A DNA stretch of 64,000 nt. Origin: Calothrix sp. NIES-4105 (lineage in GTDB: Bacteria > Cyanobacteriota > Cyanobacteriia > Cyanobacteriales > Nostocaceae). Shown piece by piece: positions 32,050 through 42,216 of this stretch (within the stretch, counting starts at the first letter, position 1; each line of letters opens with the position of its first letter). Under the pieces are notes generated by a model. That model was not told where the DNA came from and ran no database searches. It worked only from the letters and a program-made list of their open reading frames with translations. The position numbers and the translations under genes are program-made. The stretch covers positions 2,607,470 to 2,671,469 of the forward strand of contig NZ_AP018290.1 of assembly GCF_002368415.1 (NCBI RefSeq). Reading direction: 5' to 3'.

Positions 32050-33831
32050 CTAACTATATTTAGATATGAGTGATGCAAGCAGTGGTAAATCAATTGGCTT
32101 ACAAATATAATCATCAAACCCTGCTGCAATGCAAGTCTCACGGTCGCCTTTCATTGCCATCGCAGTTTGAGCTATTATTATAATATCTTTATACTGTCCG
32201 TTGCCGCGTAATTGCTTAATTAGATTAAATCCGTCGCAGTCAGGTAAATATATATCTAGAAGAATTATTGATGGACAGTGTTGCTGTAAAATTTCCCATA
32301 GCTGAGTACTATTTTTAACCCAATCTACCTTATGACCTAATTTGCCTAAGTAGATTTGCATCATTTTGGCGTTGGGCACATCATCCTCTACTATTAGAAT
32401 ACAAGCGGCATTAGAAGATGAAATTATTTCCGGAATCGGGCAGTTTGGATATTCTACTTCTATAATTTGATTTTTAATATTTTTTGTTTCAGCATCTTTA
32501 ATATCTATGGATTGCTTCATTGGTAATACAACCACGAAACGCGAACCTTCATTTATCTTAGATTCAACTTCTACATAACCATTATGAAGTTCTGCTAACT
32601 TGCGCGTTACTGCTAATCCTAAACCTGTACCTTCATCACGACCAACTAAAGTATTAGCTATCTGTGAAAAAGGTTGAAACAATTCTCCTTGATATTCTTC
32701 AGGTATACCTGTACCTGTATCCCAAACTACAAAATGTACATAATCATTAATTTTTCTGACTTGTAAACCAACTGAACCTGATTTTGTAAATTTTAAAGCG
32801 TTAAAAAGTAAATTTAACAGCATTTGCTTGAGTCGCAATGAATCAGCAATTATTGTTGTAACATCAGGGTCTAAGTCTAAAACCATCTTCAAACCTTTAT
32901 TTGCAGCTTTTTCTTTTATCAATGCAAAAACGGTTCGACTAATAGCAGGTATATCTACAGTTTCCCACTGCACCTCCATTTGATTTGCTTCAATTTTTGA
33001 TAAATCTAAAATATCGTTAATTAAAGCTAACAAATGCTTACCGCTAGACTGGATTATACTTAAGTATTCTTTGTGACGTTCGCGACTAGGGTCAAATCCT
33101 TGAGCTAGTAATAAATGAGTAAAACCCAGAATTGAACTCAATGGAGTCCTAATTTCGTGACTGGTGCTGGCAAGAAACTGATTTTTAAGTTGATTGGTGC
33201 GCTGAAGCTCTTGATTATAATTCTTTAAATCTTGATAATCTTGTTCTAATGATTGCAACTGCCGCACTTGTGTTAATGCAGCAGCACATCGCTCAACAGC
33301 CGATTTTAGCAGTTGCTCCTTACATGCTTTGCGATTAATAGTTTCTTTTATTCCATAAGCAATTGGGTCAGGAATAATTATTAGCCATCCTGCTGGTGCA
33401 TTGTCTTGGTTAGCAGTGATTGGAAACGCTCGTTGCTTTGTTGAGAGTGATTTTAACTCTAATGTACTAATGACTTGCTCTAGCTTCAGATATTTAACTT
33501 GTGCGTTCTCACTCCCAGGCGCCATTGAGACATAGCAAAGCTTTGCAGCAGCTTCATCTGTTTGAGCTAGTGCAATACCAACCTGACTCGATTTCAAAGC
33601 CAACCCTAGTTGGTCAACCACAGTTTTAAAAATTTTAGACTCTAGATACTGGAGATTGTTACTGAAATCGGTTAAACATTCGTTAAGCTGAGATTGCAAC
33701 TCATTTAAGCTGCTTTCAAGCCATAATTGGTCACGCAAATGCTCAATTTCGGTCAAAAGTGTCGATGTTGCATCAACTTGTGAGTTATGTTCTGGTATGC
33801 CTGAATACTGCTGCATTTTCAAATCGACCAC
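32050..33831 (-). CDS. Hybrid sensor histidine kinase with C-terminal receiver
   Basis: The 593-aa product has a coiled-coil/GAF-like input region (about 25-215), a HisKA helix with His225 in STSHEIRTP and HATPase motifs N (LLNLLFNALKF), G1 (DTGTGIPEE) and G2 (GTGLGLAV). The receiver domain (about 474-593) carries VEDD, phospho-acceptor Asp526 in LLDIYLPD and the Lys of YICKPID. No transmembrane segment is seen, so it is probably cytosolic. GTG at 33831 or ATG at 33816 are both possible starts. larE follows 34 bp downstream on the same strand. The ligand is unknown. Confidence 0.88.
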   Translation of the reverse strand: MVDLKMQQYSGIPEHNSQVDATSTLLTEIEHLRDQLWLESSLNELQSQLNECLTDFSNNLQYLESKIFKTVVDQLGLALKSSQVGIALAQTDEAAAKLCYVSMAPGSENAQVKYLKLEQVISTLELKSLSTKQRAFPITANQDNAPAGWLIIIPDPIAYGIKETINRKACKEQLLKSAVERCAAALTQVRQLQSLEQDYQDLKNYNQELQRTNQLKNQFLASTSHEIRTPLSSILGFTHLLLAQGFDPSRERHKEYLSIIQSSGKHLLALINDILDLSKIEANQMEVQWETVDIPAISRTVFALIKEKAANKGLKMVLDLDPDVTTIIADSLRLKQMLLNLLFNALKFTKSGSVGLQVRKINDYVHFVVWDTGTGIPEEYQGELFQPFSQIANTLVGRDEGTGLGLAVTRKLAELHNGYVEVESKINEGSRFVVVLPMKQSIDIKDAETKNIKNQIIEVEYPNCPIPEIISSSNAACILIVEDDVPNAKMMQIYLGKLGHKVDWVKNSTQLWEILQQHCPSIILLDIYLPDCDGFNLIKQLRGNGQYKDIIIIAQTAMAMKGDRETCIAAGFDDYICKPIDLPLLASLISKYS

Positions 33832-34006
33832 TGAACAAATTTAACTATGCACAAAAGTGCTGGTAAGTTCCCATGTATATTAGCGTACATTTATCTCTAT
33901 ATTTATAAGCTAAAACCCAAAGTGTCAAATATAACTTAAGTTTTGATATCCGTTATCAAATATTACTCACTGCAAAACCGTAATAACAACTAGACAAGAT
34001 TAACTC

Positions 34007-34195
34007 ATGAATGAGCAATTTGCCCAATTTATTACAACCAAATTACCCAATTTCCTGAATAAACCACAAATGGGATTGCTGGTACGTAGTAGCGCGGAGA
34101 GCGCACGAAATTTTAGAGGGCTAAAGCCCTACTACGTACCTAACTCGTATAGGCGCCTATATAACTTCTTTGTTAAATACTGGTTAAGTGTGTAA
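34007..34195 (+). other. Short frame interrupted by a palindromic element, probable gene remnant
   Basis: An ATG frame begins with about 23 residues of ordinary protein character (MNEQFAQFITTKLPNFLNK). From 34081 it is made of a palindromic repeat and its flank. This looks like the start of a gene cut off by the element, or chance coding. No family was recognised. Confidence 0.25.
34081..34140. repeat. Palindromic element GGTACGTAGTAG
   Basis: Perfect 12-bp terminal arms GGTACGTAGTAG (34081-34092) and CTACTACGTACC (34129-34140), with internal pairs GCGC and AGGGCTAAAGCCCT. It is 60 bp in all and has the form of a miniature dispersed palindromic repeat. Confidence 0.7.
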
Positions 34196-34310
34196 ATATC
34201 TGGCTAGCAATGATTTTGGCTACACTAAGTACAATTGCTATAGTTATGTATTAAAACTTACTATGTTCGATTAAGGACTATGTAAAAAAGGGCAGAGGGA
34301 GTACATGAGT

Positions 34311-34382
34311 GTGAAAGTGTGGGAGTGTGGGAGAAAGAAATTGAATTTTTCATTTTCTCACCCTCTCACCCTGTCACTTTCT
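34311..34382 (-). terminator. Imperfect hairpin 3' of psaX
   Basis: GTGAAAGTGTGGGAGTGTGGG and its near complement in CTCACCCTCTCACCCTG...CACTTTC lie about 24 bp after the psaX stop on the minus strand. This is a longer relative of the element after tig at 8404-8443. It may define the psaX transcript end. Confidence 0.45.
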
Positions 34383-34405
34383 TACTCACCCTCTACCCTT
34401 ATCGA

Positions 34406-34540
34406 CTACTCAAGAATATGGAAGTAGAACGCAGCTACTATCAAATTGCCAGCAAGAAGAAAGAGTGCCCAAGCTGTGCGATAGGTATAGGGAGGTTTAG
34501 CTCCAGTATTAGCAACGTCTTTTCCAACTGTAGGTGCCAT
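34406..34540 (-). CDS. psaX: Photosystem I 4.8 kDa subunit PsaX
   Basis: A 44-codon gene beginning MAPTVGKDVANTGAKPPYTY and ending AAFYFHILE. From memory it closely resembles the PSI subunit PsaX of Thermosynechococcus and Nostoc (pattern K-YTYRT-WA-LLLA-NL-VAA-YF-IL). It has a short soluble N-terminus and one membrane span (about 23-41, AWALFLLAGNLIVAAFYFH). PsaX sits at the periphery of the PSI monomer next to PsaB and binds a chlorophyll. A strong TAAGGAG lies 9 bases before the ATG. It is monocistronic by appearance, between lipA and a hairpin. Confidence 0.88.
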   Translation of the reverse strand: MAPTVGKDVANTGAKPPYTYRTAWALFLLAGNLIVAAFYFHILE

Positions 34541-34637
34541 ATTATGAACTCCTTATTTTAAGAACTTCTTTAGAAATACCAAAGAGCTGTCCCCATTGCA
34601 TATTTTTGTTAAAAATATTTTTGTTAGCACCAACTAT

Positions 34638-35507
34638 TTATTCTCCTGCGTGATACGAACTGCGGACTAAAGGACCTGAACGGACGTGGCTAAACCCCAT
34701 AGAACGTGCGATTTCCCCAAGTTCATCAAATTCTTCAGGAGTCCAATACTTTTGTACTGGCAAATGTTCTAGTGAAGGACGCATGTACTGTCCTAATGTA
34801 ATACGGTCACACTTGTATGAACGTAAGTCGATCATTGTCTCGATTATTTCGTCGCGCGTTTCGCCATGTCCTAACATTAAACCGGACTTAGTTGGAATCG
34901 TTGAGTCAACATCTTTAACGATTTGTAGCACTCTTAACGAACGGTCGTATTTGGCGCCACGTCTAACTCTAGGGGTTAATCGTCGTACTGTTTCGATATT
35001 ATGGTTGAAGCAGGCAGGTAAGCAGTGAGCAATCGCTTCAATACGAGACTCTTCTCCGTAAAAATCCGGGGTTAAAACTTCAATTAGAGTATCAGGGTTC
35101 AACTCTCTTACTTTCGCTATCGTCTGGACAAAATGTCCGGCGCCTTGGTCGGGTAAATCATCGCGCGCAACCGAAGTCAACACTACATAGCGTAATCCCA
35201 AAAGCTTGACAGCTTCGGCAACCTTAGTTGGCTCTTCGATATCTATGGGCATCGGCGCATGTCCTTTATCAACCTGACAAAACGCACAAGACCTTGTACA
35301 GGTTGGTCCCATCAATAAAAAGGTGGCGGTTTTTTGAGCATAGCACTCTCCACGATTTGGACATCGCCCCTCCTCGCAAATTGTATGTATTTGCCGCTGC
35401 TTGATGATTTGCTGTACCGTTGACAGTTCGCTGGCTCTGCCAATTGGACGGCGTAGCCATTGAGGAAGTGCTAAAATTTCTGATTTAAATTCCGTATTTG
35501 AAGACAT
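34638..35507 (-). CDS. lipA: Lipoyl synthase
   Basis: Radical-SAM enzyme inserting two sulfurs into octanoyl groups of lipoate-dependent complexes. The 289-aa product has the auxiliary cluster cysteines C44, C49 and C55 ([12 protein letters not shown]), the radical-SAM triad C70, C74 and C77 (CTRSCAFC) and the terminal RSSYHAGE with the conserved Ser that ligates the auxiliary cluster. It starts at ATG 35507 with a weak Shine-Dalgarno. psaX is downstream on the same strand, about 100 bp away. Many cyanobacteria carry two lipA copies, so this may be one of a pair. Confidence 0.95.
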   Translation of the reverse strand: MSSNTEFKSEILALPQWLRRPIGRASELSTVQQIIKQRQIHTICEEGRCPNRGECYAQKTATFLLMGPTCTRSCAFCQVDKGHAPMPIDIEEPTKVAEAVKLLGLRYVVLTSVARDDLPDQGAGHFVQTIAKVRELNPDTLIEVLTPDFYGEESRIEAIAHCLPACFNHNIETVRRLTPRVRRGAKYDRSLRVLQIVKDVDSTIPTKSGLMLGHGETRDEIIETMIDLRSYKCDRITLGQYMRPSLEHLPVQKYWTPEEFDELGEIARSMGFSHVRSGPLVRSSYHAGE

Positions 35508-35696
35508 ATGTCACCTATATATAAGTCAAAAGAAATACTAAGTAATTACGTACACGCAAGATTCACATTACCATCATATTTCCCAGAATCTACTATCCCC
35601 CAATTCACATAAATATTGGATATAGTGAGATGATTCATTCTTTGCTAATTGGCATCATGCCATCTAAAACTAAAGTATCTGTTAGAGAAATCAGTC

Positions 35697-36284
35697 GTGG
35701 CAAGTAACAAAATCCTAGTTATCGATGACACTACAGTAGTCAGGGTAAAAGTACGAGAAATGTTACCTCCTTCAGGCAACTTTCAAGTGTTTGAAGCAAA
35801 AGACGGTATTGAGGGGCTAAAGCTTATCCAACAGGAAAAGTTTAGCTTAATCATGCTGGACTTTCTCTTGCCCAAAATGAGCGGATGGGAGGTATTTCAA
35901 CAAATTCAAGCTCAACCAGATTTGAGAAAAATCCCCTTGGTCATCATGTCGGGGCGAAAAGAGGAAGTAACGGAGAAAATCTCAGAACCTTTTGAGTATT
36001 TTGAATTTCTCAATAAACCTTTCGACCAGAAACAGTTGATTAATGCCATTAAAGCAGCAATGGCGAAGTCGAAACAACCCCGTCAAGACCAAACTCAGGT
36101 CATTGCACCTGCTACAAAAAATGGAGCAACTCCTACAAACGGTGCTGCAACGGTCGCAACGGTCGCAAATGGAGCTGAAGTTCAGGCATTAAACGACAAA
36201 ATCGCTAAAATGCAAGTAGAAATAGACAGCTTGAAGAAACAGCTAGCTCAAGTAGTGACATTTATTAAACAAAAAATTAAATAA
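35697..36284 (+). CDS. Single-domain response regulator with C-terminal coiled coil
   Basis: With the GTG start at 35697 (V/M-ASNKILVIDD) the product has 195 residues. The CheY-like receiver has acidic residues D10/D11, phospho-acceptor Asp55 in IMLDFLLPK, Ser in VIMSGRKEE and Lys in FLNKPFDQ. A low-complexity Ala/Thr/Asn/Gly linker follows (about 125-160) and then a heptad-patterned helix (about 160-192, LNDKIAKMQVEIDSLKKQL), suggesting dimerisation. No DNA-binding domain is seen. A TTG 48 bases upstream opens a longer frame but is unlikely. A clear intrinsic terminator follows. The partner kinase is unknown. Confidence 0.85.
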   Translation: MASNKILVIDDTTVVRVKVREMLPPSGNFQVFEAKDGIEGLKLIQQEKFSLIMLDFLLPKMSGWEVFQQIQAQPDLRKIPLVIMSGRKEEVTEKISEPFEYFEFLNKPFDQKQLINAIKAAMAKSKQPRQDQTQVIAPATKNGATPTNGAATVATVANGAEVQALNDKIAKMQVEIDSLKKQLAQVVTFIKQKIK

Positions 36285-36320
36285 CTTGTTGTACTGCGTT
36301 GCTCGCGCTTATAACATCTA

Positions 36321-36349
36321 AGCCTGTAATTACCAGGCTTTTTATTTTA
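36321..36349 (+). terminator. Rho-independent terminator of the response regulator gene
   Basis: AGCCTG-TAATTAC-CAGGCT followed by TTTTTATTTT, 37 bp after the stop. Short 6-bp stem with a clear T tract. Confidence 0.8.
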
Positions 36350-36362
36350 AATATTTGTGTTC

Positions 36363-36415
36363 GTAGTAAAAGCTTTACTTTTGCCCCGCGCGGCTTTTAC
36401 TAAAGCTTTTGCTAC
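36363..36415. repeat. 53-bp imperfect palindrome (GTAGTAAAAGCTTTACT)
   Basis: The left arm GTAGTAAAAGCTTTACT and the complement of the right arm GTAGCAAAAGCTTTAGT differ at two positions. The centre is CCCCGCGCGG. A free-standing palindromic repeat between a terminator and the next gene. Confidence 0.65.
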
Positions 36416-36547
36416 AAACTTCATGAATTTGACCGAGGAAGTACTGTTTTTAATTATACAAAAAATAGATGTTTTATATAAATTTGTTAATAACTATCAG
36501 AAGGTGGGAATACTACTTATAGAGAATAAAATTTAAGTAAAATATAT

Positions 36548-39500
36548 ATGACTGTAACATTAAATACTATTATTCTTCCCGGCTACCGTATTCTTGAAGA
36601 AGTATATTTAGGTTCAAGAACAGTTGTTTACAAAGGTATAAGAGAAAAAGACCAACTACCTGTAATCATCAAGCTAATGCGGAATGAGTACCCAACTTTT
36701 AATGAAGTTGCTCAATTCCGTAATCAATACACCATCACAAAAAATCTCAACCTTCCAGGAGTAATTAAGACCTATAGCTTAGAGAATTATCGTAATGGCT
36801 ATGCTTTGGTTATAGAAGATTTTGGAGGTGTTTCGCTTCAAGATATTAGAAAATTGCTCAATCAACAAGAATCAAGCGGCAATTTGGGTAGTTTAAAATC
36901 TAAGCAGAATAATCATACATATCTTAGTAGTTTATTAGAGTTCAACAATAAATTTGATTTCATTAGTTGTTTTTTACATATTGCCATTGCAGTTACTGCT
37001 GCGCTTGATGGTATACATCGCAACCGCATTATTCATAAAGACATTAAGCCTGCTAATATTCTTATAAACCCTACGACTTTTGAAGTAAAAATAATTGATT
37101 TCAGCATAGCTTCACTTTTACCTAAAGAAGTTAAGCAGCTTACAAATCCTGACCTTTTAGAAGGAACACTCGCTTACCTTTCTCCCGAACAAACGGGACG
37201 CATGAACCGTGCGCTTGATTATCGTACAGATTTTTATTCTTTGGGTATAACTTTTTACGAACTCCTCACAGGAACATTACCCTTCACAACTAATGACCCG
37301 ATCGAGTTGATTTATTGTCATCTTGCAAAGATTGCAAAACCGATACAGAGTATTAACTCAAATATTCCGGATATTATTTGTGAAATAGTCCATAAATTAA
37401 TGGCAAAAAATGCCGAAGCGCGTTATCAAAGTGCTTTAGGTTTAAAACACGATTTAGAACTTTGCCTGCTTTTTTGGCAGCAAGGACAGATTGCACCTTT
37501 TGAATTAGCACAGAAGGATATCTCAGACCGTTTTTTAATTCCTGAAAAACTATATGGTCGCGAAACATATATAGAGACTTTGCTCGCTGCTTTTGAACGC
37601 ATTTCAATCCCCCCTCAGTCCCCCCTTAATAAGGGGGGAAGTAATGGGGTTGAGATGGTTTTAGTTACAGGTTTTTCCGGTGTTGGTAAAACTGCTGTAG
37701 TTAATGAAGTTCATAAACCAATTGTCAAAAATCGTGGTTATTTTATTAACGGTAAATTTGACCAGTTTCAAAGAGATATACCCTTTGCAGCATTAGTACA
37801 AGCTTTTCGCAATTTGATTGGACAGCTACTTAGTGAAAGTGAGACTAAAATTGAGTATTGGAAAACAAAAATTTTAGCTGCATTAGGAGAACAAGGTCAA
37901 GTAATTATAGATATTATTCCAGAATTAGAAATTATTACTGGTAAACAGCCTCAAGTTCAAGAGCTTTCTTTTAGTGCTGCCCAAAATCGATTTAACTTAT
38001 TATTTCAAAACTTTGTTTATATTTTTGCGGTGCCAGAGCATCCGCTAGTTATCTTTATCGATGATTTACAATGGGCTGATGCAGCTTCTTTAAAGCTGAT
38101 TCAATTATTAATGACTGGCGCCAATATATCGAGTAACCGTTCTACGGCAGTTTTACCAGAAGATAGTAGAGGTAGTACAGCAAAACAAGATATAGCGAAA
38201 AGTTTACTATTAATTGGCGCCTATCGAGATAACGAAGTTGATGAATCACATCCTCTCGATATTACAATCAAAGAAATTCAAAAAACCGGAACAATCGTAA
38301 ATTATATTACATTAGAACCTTTAGCTCAAAAGCAACTAAACTCTCTCATTGCCGATACTCTCCATCATCAAGAGGTGGATACTACTGTTCTTACTCAAAT
38401 GGTGTTTGCCAAAACTAAGGGCAACCCATTTTTTGTGAATCAATTTCTTAAGTATTTATACAACGAGAAAGCAATTCAATTTAACAGTGAGACAGTCAGG
38501 TGGGAGTATGAGCTTGACAAAGTTCAAGCGCTATCGTTTACTGATGATGTTGTAGAATTTATGGCAAAAGAATTAGAAAAATTGCCATTACCAACTCAAA
38601 ACTTATTAAAATACGCTGCTTGCATAAGTAACGAATTTGATTTAAAAACTCTAGCTATTATTAACCAAGAGTCATTAGAAGATGTAACAGCCAAGCTATG
38701 GGATGCTCTATTGGAAGGATTAATTATATCGAATCAAGAATGTCATAAATTTGTACATGACCGCGTACAGCAAGCAGCATACTCGTTAATTTCTGAAGAC
38801 GAAAAACAGTCAACTCATTTAAAAATAGGAAATCTACTTTTACAAAATACTCCAATTTTTCAAAGAGAAGAGAAAATATTTGAGCTAGTCAAACACTTTA
38901 ATGTTGCTATTGATTTAATTACAGACCAAGCGACGCGCTTCGGACTAGCAGAAATGAATTTAATTGCTGGACGTAGGGCTATGACATCAACAGCATACTC
39001 AGCAGCATTTAATTATTTAACTACAGGAATTGATTTACTAGCAGAAAAGACTTGGGAAAAATATGAGTTGACTTTAGCTTTATATGAAACCGCAGCGGAA
39101 GCAGCTTATCTTAGCGGAGAGTTTGAGCGCGCGGAACAGTTTATTGAGACAGTATTATTACATGCAAAAACATTACTAGAAAAAATTAAAGTTTATGAAG
39201 TTAAAATACAAGCTTATGGCGCACAGAATAATGCATTAAAAGCTGTAAAGACAGGATTGATTGTTTTAAAAGAATTAGGAGTAGACCTGGCTGAAAATCC
39301 TACCCAGTTGGATGTCCAACTAGCGATAACAGAAACATCATCACGTTTGTTAGGAAAGAAAATTGAAGACTTAATCCATCTACCAGAAATGAGGGAAGCT
39401 TTACCACTGGCAGCAATGACTATTTTGTCTAGTATCACTGCTCTTGCCTACCAAATTAGTCTTAAAATATTCACGCTAATTATTATTAAACAAATTAATA

Positions 39501-42175
39501 TATGTCTTGAATGGGGTAATTGTCAAACATCACCTTTTAGTTACGTTACATATGGATTAATTCTGTCTGGAGTATTTGAAGATATTGAATCTGGCTATCA
39601 ATTTGGTAAGCTAGGAGAAAGTTTATTATTTAAATTTCATACAAAACATATATTTGCAAAAGTAATTGCTGTATTTAATCAACTTATTAAGCATTGGAAG
39701 GAACATAGTAAAAACACTTTAAATTTTCTATTACAAGCTTACTCTATTGGGTTAGAAGCAGGGGATTTAGAATTTGCAGCTTATGGACTTTATGCTTACT
39801 CTTATACAGCTTACTTCACAGGTCAAGAACTAAAATTACTAGAAACCGAAGTAGCAAAATACAGTAATATTATCCGACAAATTAAGCAGGAAAGAATATT
39901 TTACTGGAATGAGATATATAGGCAAACTATCTTGAACTTATTGGGTAGTAACGATAATAAAGTATTTCACTTAGTTGGTGAAGCATATCAAGAAGATAAA
40001 ATGTTAACGCTTCATCAAGAGAGCAATGATGGGGTTGCACTTTTTTTTAGTTATTTTTGTAAACTTCAACTTTGTTATCTATTTGGAGAATACTATGAAG
40101 CAATTGAAAATGCTTCAAATGCAGAGAAATTTATATATGCTGGGACAGGTATGTCAGTTACACCTCAGTTTTATTTTTATGACTCATTAGCAAGACTTGC
40201 AGCTTATGAAAATTTCAACGAATCTCAACAAGAAGAAATTCAAAATAAAGTCTATGTAAATCAGTCAAAAATGGAGAAATGGGCTAATCATGCTCCAATG
40301 AATTATTCACATAAACTTTATTTAATACAAGCAGAGTGCCATAGAATTAATAATCGATATTTAGAAGCTATAAATTTTTATGAACACGCTATTTCTCTTG
40401 CTCAAGAGCATGGATATATAAATGACGAAGCTTTAGCTAATGAACTGGCTAGTAAATTCTATATAGCATGGGGTAAAAAGAAAATAGCTCAAGTCTATAT
40501 GACCGATGCTTACTATTGCTATATTCGATGGGGAGCAAAAGCAAAAGTTGATGATTTGCTAAAACGATATCCGCAATTACTAGCTCATATTATTGAAAAA
40601 GAAACTTTTAGCCCTCCTTCAATCCGAGATAGCAACAGTTTAGCTCAAATATCGCTATCTACTAACAACCAACAAACCATAATTAGCTCTTACACTAGCA
40701 TTTCTAAATATTTGGATATAGCTACTATTATTAAAGCATCACAAGCATTGTCACAAAAAATTGAGTTTTCTGAACTTTTAAGTACCTTGATACAAATTGT
40801 AATGGAAAATGCTGGGGCTTCTAAATGTGCTTTAATTTTGGTTGAAGGAGAGGATTCAGGTTTAGTTGTTAGCGCTACTGGCGCCAGTTCAGTATCAACG
40901 AGTGTTTCTTGTCAATTCCCATCCATGCACCTTGACGATAGTGAAGATGTTCCAATTAGTTTAATCAATTATGTCAAACGTACTAAAGAAATCTTTGTAT
41001 TTGATGATGCTAGGGATGTTGCGTCTTTAACTGGAGATAGTTATATTATTCGCACACAGCCTAAAAGCTTATTGTGTACACCAATTACTAACCAAGGTAA
41101 ATTACTTGGTATTTTATATCTTGAAAATAATGTCACGGTAGGAACGTTTACACGTGAGCGTATTCAAATTCTTAATCTTCTTACCACACAAGCTGCTATT
41201 TCGCTTGAAAATGCGAGACTATATAAAAACTTAGCAGAAGCAAATCAAAGCTTGGAGAACTACAATCACACACTTGAGGAAAAAGTTGAAGCAAGAACTC
41301 AGGAACTTAACAGCAAAAACCAGCATTTGGAACAAGCTTTATATGATTTACGTTCGACTCAAACTCAACTCATCCAAAGTGAAAAGATGTCGAGTTTAGG
41401 GCAAATGGTGGCAGGAATTGCTCACGAAATAAATAATCCTATTAACTTTATTCATGGCAACATTGCCCATGCGAGTAATTACGTTTGTGATTTGATCAAT
41501 TTAATTGCTTTATATCAGCAGGAATATTCTCCTACATTACAAATTCAAGAAAAACATGAAGAAATTGACATAGATTTTTTAGCCAAGGACTTGTCCAAAA
41601 TATTAGATTCGATGAAAATTGGCAGTTCTCGTATCCGTGATATAGTCCTTAGCTTGCGTAATTTCTCTCGTCTCGATGAGGCTGAAATGAAACATGCTGA
41701 TATTCATGAAGGAATAGACAATACTTTAATGATACTACAGCACCAGCTTAAGACAAAAAGTTATCGACCAGAAATTGAAGTAATTAAAGAGTATGGAGTA
41801 GTACCTAAAATCAACTGTTACCCTGGTCAACTTAATCAAGTGTTTATGAATATCTTGAGCAATGGAATTGATGCGCTTGATGAATTAGCTTACAATATTC
41901 AGTATTCAAATTACAAACCTCAAATCCGTATTTGTACAGAATTAATCGATGTTAATTGGGTTCAATTTAGGATTATAGACAATGGATGTGGTATAAGCCA
42001 AGAGGTTATTAAAAAAATTTTCGACCCATTTTTTAGCACAAAAACTGTCGGGAATGGAACAGGTTTAGGCTTATCGATTAGCTATGAAATTATTGTTAAC
42101 AAACATAAGGGTAAATTAACTTGTAATTCCAAGTTAGGACAAGGGACGGAGTTTGTAATTGAAATACCTACATAA
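36548..42175 (+). CDS. Giant Ser/Thr kinase-AAA ATPase-GAF-histidine kinase
   Basis: An 1875-aa signalling protein of a class common in filamentous cyanobacteria. An N-terminal kinase domain (about 12-310) has Lys42, HKDIKPAN at 163-170 and DFS (not DFG) at 184-186. The AAA_16-type ATPase has Walker A GFSGVGKT at 375-382 and Walker B-like VIFIDDLQWADA. A long helical repeat region (about 750-1350) follows, then a GAF domain (about 1395-1560), a coiled coil, a HisKA with His1626 in GIAHEINNP and HATPase motifs NGIDALDE, DNGCGI and GTGLGLSI. A repeat-derived insertion lies at 355-367. Input and targets are unknown; no Shine-Dalgarno is evident. Confidence 0.9.
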   Translation: MTVTLNTIILPGYRILEEVYLGSRTVVYKGIREKDQLPVIIKLMRNEYPTFNEVAQFRNQYTITKNLNLPGVIKTYSLENYRNGYALVIEDFGGVSLQDIRKLLNQQESSGNLGSLKSKQNNHTYLSSLLEFNNKFDFISCFLHIAIAVTAALDGIHRNRIIHKDIKPANILINPTTFEVKIIDFSIASLLPKEVKQLTNPDLLEGTLAYLSPEQTGRMNRALDYRTDFYSLGITFYELLTGTLPFTTNDPIELIYCHLAKIAKPIQSINSNIPDIICEIVHKLMAKNAEARYQSALGLKHDLELCLLFWQQGQIAPFELAQKDISDRFLIPEKLYGRETYIETLLAAFERISIPPQSPLNKGGSNGVEMVLVTGFSGVGKTAVVNEVHKPIVKNRGYFINGKFDQFQRDIPFAALVQAFRNLIGQLLSESETKIEYWKTKILAALGEQGQVIIDIIPELEIITGKQPQVQELSFSAAQNRFNLLFQNFVYIFAVPEHPLVIFIDDLQWADAASLKLIQLLMTGANISSNRSTAVLPEDSRGSTAKQDIAKSLLLIGAYRDNEVDESHPLDITIKEIQKTGTIVNYITLEPLAQKQLNSLIADTLHHQEVDTTVLTQMVFAKTKGNPFFVNQFLKYLYNEKAIQFNSETVRWEYELDKVQALSFTDDVVEFMAKELEKLPLPTQNLLKYAACISNEFDLKTLAIINQESLEDVTAKLWDALLEGLIISNQECHKFVHDRVQQAAYSLISEDEKQSTHLKIGNLLLQNTPIFQREEKIFELVKHFNVAIDLITDQATRFGLAEMNLIAGRRAMTSTAYSAAFNYLTTGIDLLAEKTWEKYELTLALYETAAEAAYLSGEFERAEQFIETVLLHAKTLLEKIKVYEVKIQAYGAQNNALKAVKTGLIVLKELGVDLAENPTQLDVQLAITETSSRLLGKKIEDLIHLPEMREALPLAAMTILSSITALAYQISLKIFTLIIIKQINICLEWGNCQTSPFSYVTYGLILSGVFEDIESGYQFGKLGESLLFKFHTKHIFAKVIAVFNQLIKHWKEHSKNTLNFLLQAYSIGLEAGDLEFAAYGLYAYSYTAYFTGQELKLLETEVAKYSNIIRQIKQERIFYWNEIYRQTILNLLGSNDNKVFHLVGEAYQEDKMLTLHQESNDGVALFFSYFCKLQLCYLFGEYYEAIENASNAEKFIYAGTGMSVTPQFYFYDSLARLAAYENFNESQQEEIQNKVYVNQSKMEKWANHAPMNYSHKLYLIQAECHRINNRYLEAINFYEHAISLAQEHGYINDEALANELASKFYIAWGKKKIAQVYMTDAYYCYIRWGAKAKVDDLLKRYPQLLAHIIEKETFSPPSIRDSNSLAQISLSTNNQQTIISSYTSISKYLDIATIIKASQALSQKIEFSELLSTLIQIVMENAGASKCALILVEGEDSGLVVSATGASSVSTSVSCQFPSMHLDDSEDVPISLINYVKRTKEIFVFDDARDVASLTGDSYIIRTQPKSLLCTPITNQGKLLGILYLENNVTVGTFTRERIQILNLLTTQAAISLENARLYKNLAEANQSLENYNHTLEEKVEARTQELNSKNQHLEQALYDLRSTQTQLIQSEKMSSLGQMVAGIAHEINNPINFIHGNIAHASNYVCDLINLIALYQQEYSPTLQIQEKHEEIDIDFLAKDLSKILDSMKIGSSRIRDIVLSLRNFSRLDEAEMKHADIHEGIDNTLMILQHQLKTKSYRPEIEVIKEYGVVPKINCYPGQLNQVFMNILSNGIDALDELAYNIQYSNYKPQIRICTELIDVNWVQFRIIDNGCGISQEVIKKIFDPFFSTKTVGNGTGLGLSISYEIIVNKHKGKLTCNSKLGQGTEFVIEIPT
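37605..37643 (+). repeat. CCCCCCTTAATAAGGGGGG-type dispersed repeat inside a coding sequence
   Basis: The C-rich/G-rich palindrome (CCCCCCTTAATAAGGGGGG, about 37622-37640, preceded by CCCCCCTCAGT) is read in frame as PPQSPLNKGG between the kinase and ATPase domains. The nucleotide pattern is a well-known intergenic repeat of cyanobacteria. Its length here keeps the frame open. Confidence 0.75.
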
Positions 42176-42216
42176 AAAACTGTTCCAATTGCAGCCTAAA
42201 AGCTCATTATTTCATA

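Noticed and set aside
34319-34561. 80-codon frame on the plus strand
   Set aside because: It is antisense to psaX, which has a strong Shine-Dalgarno and recognisable sequence on the other strand.
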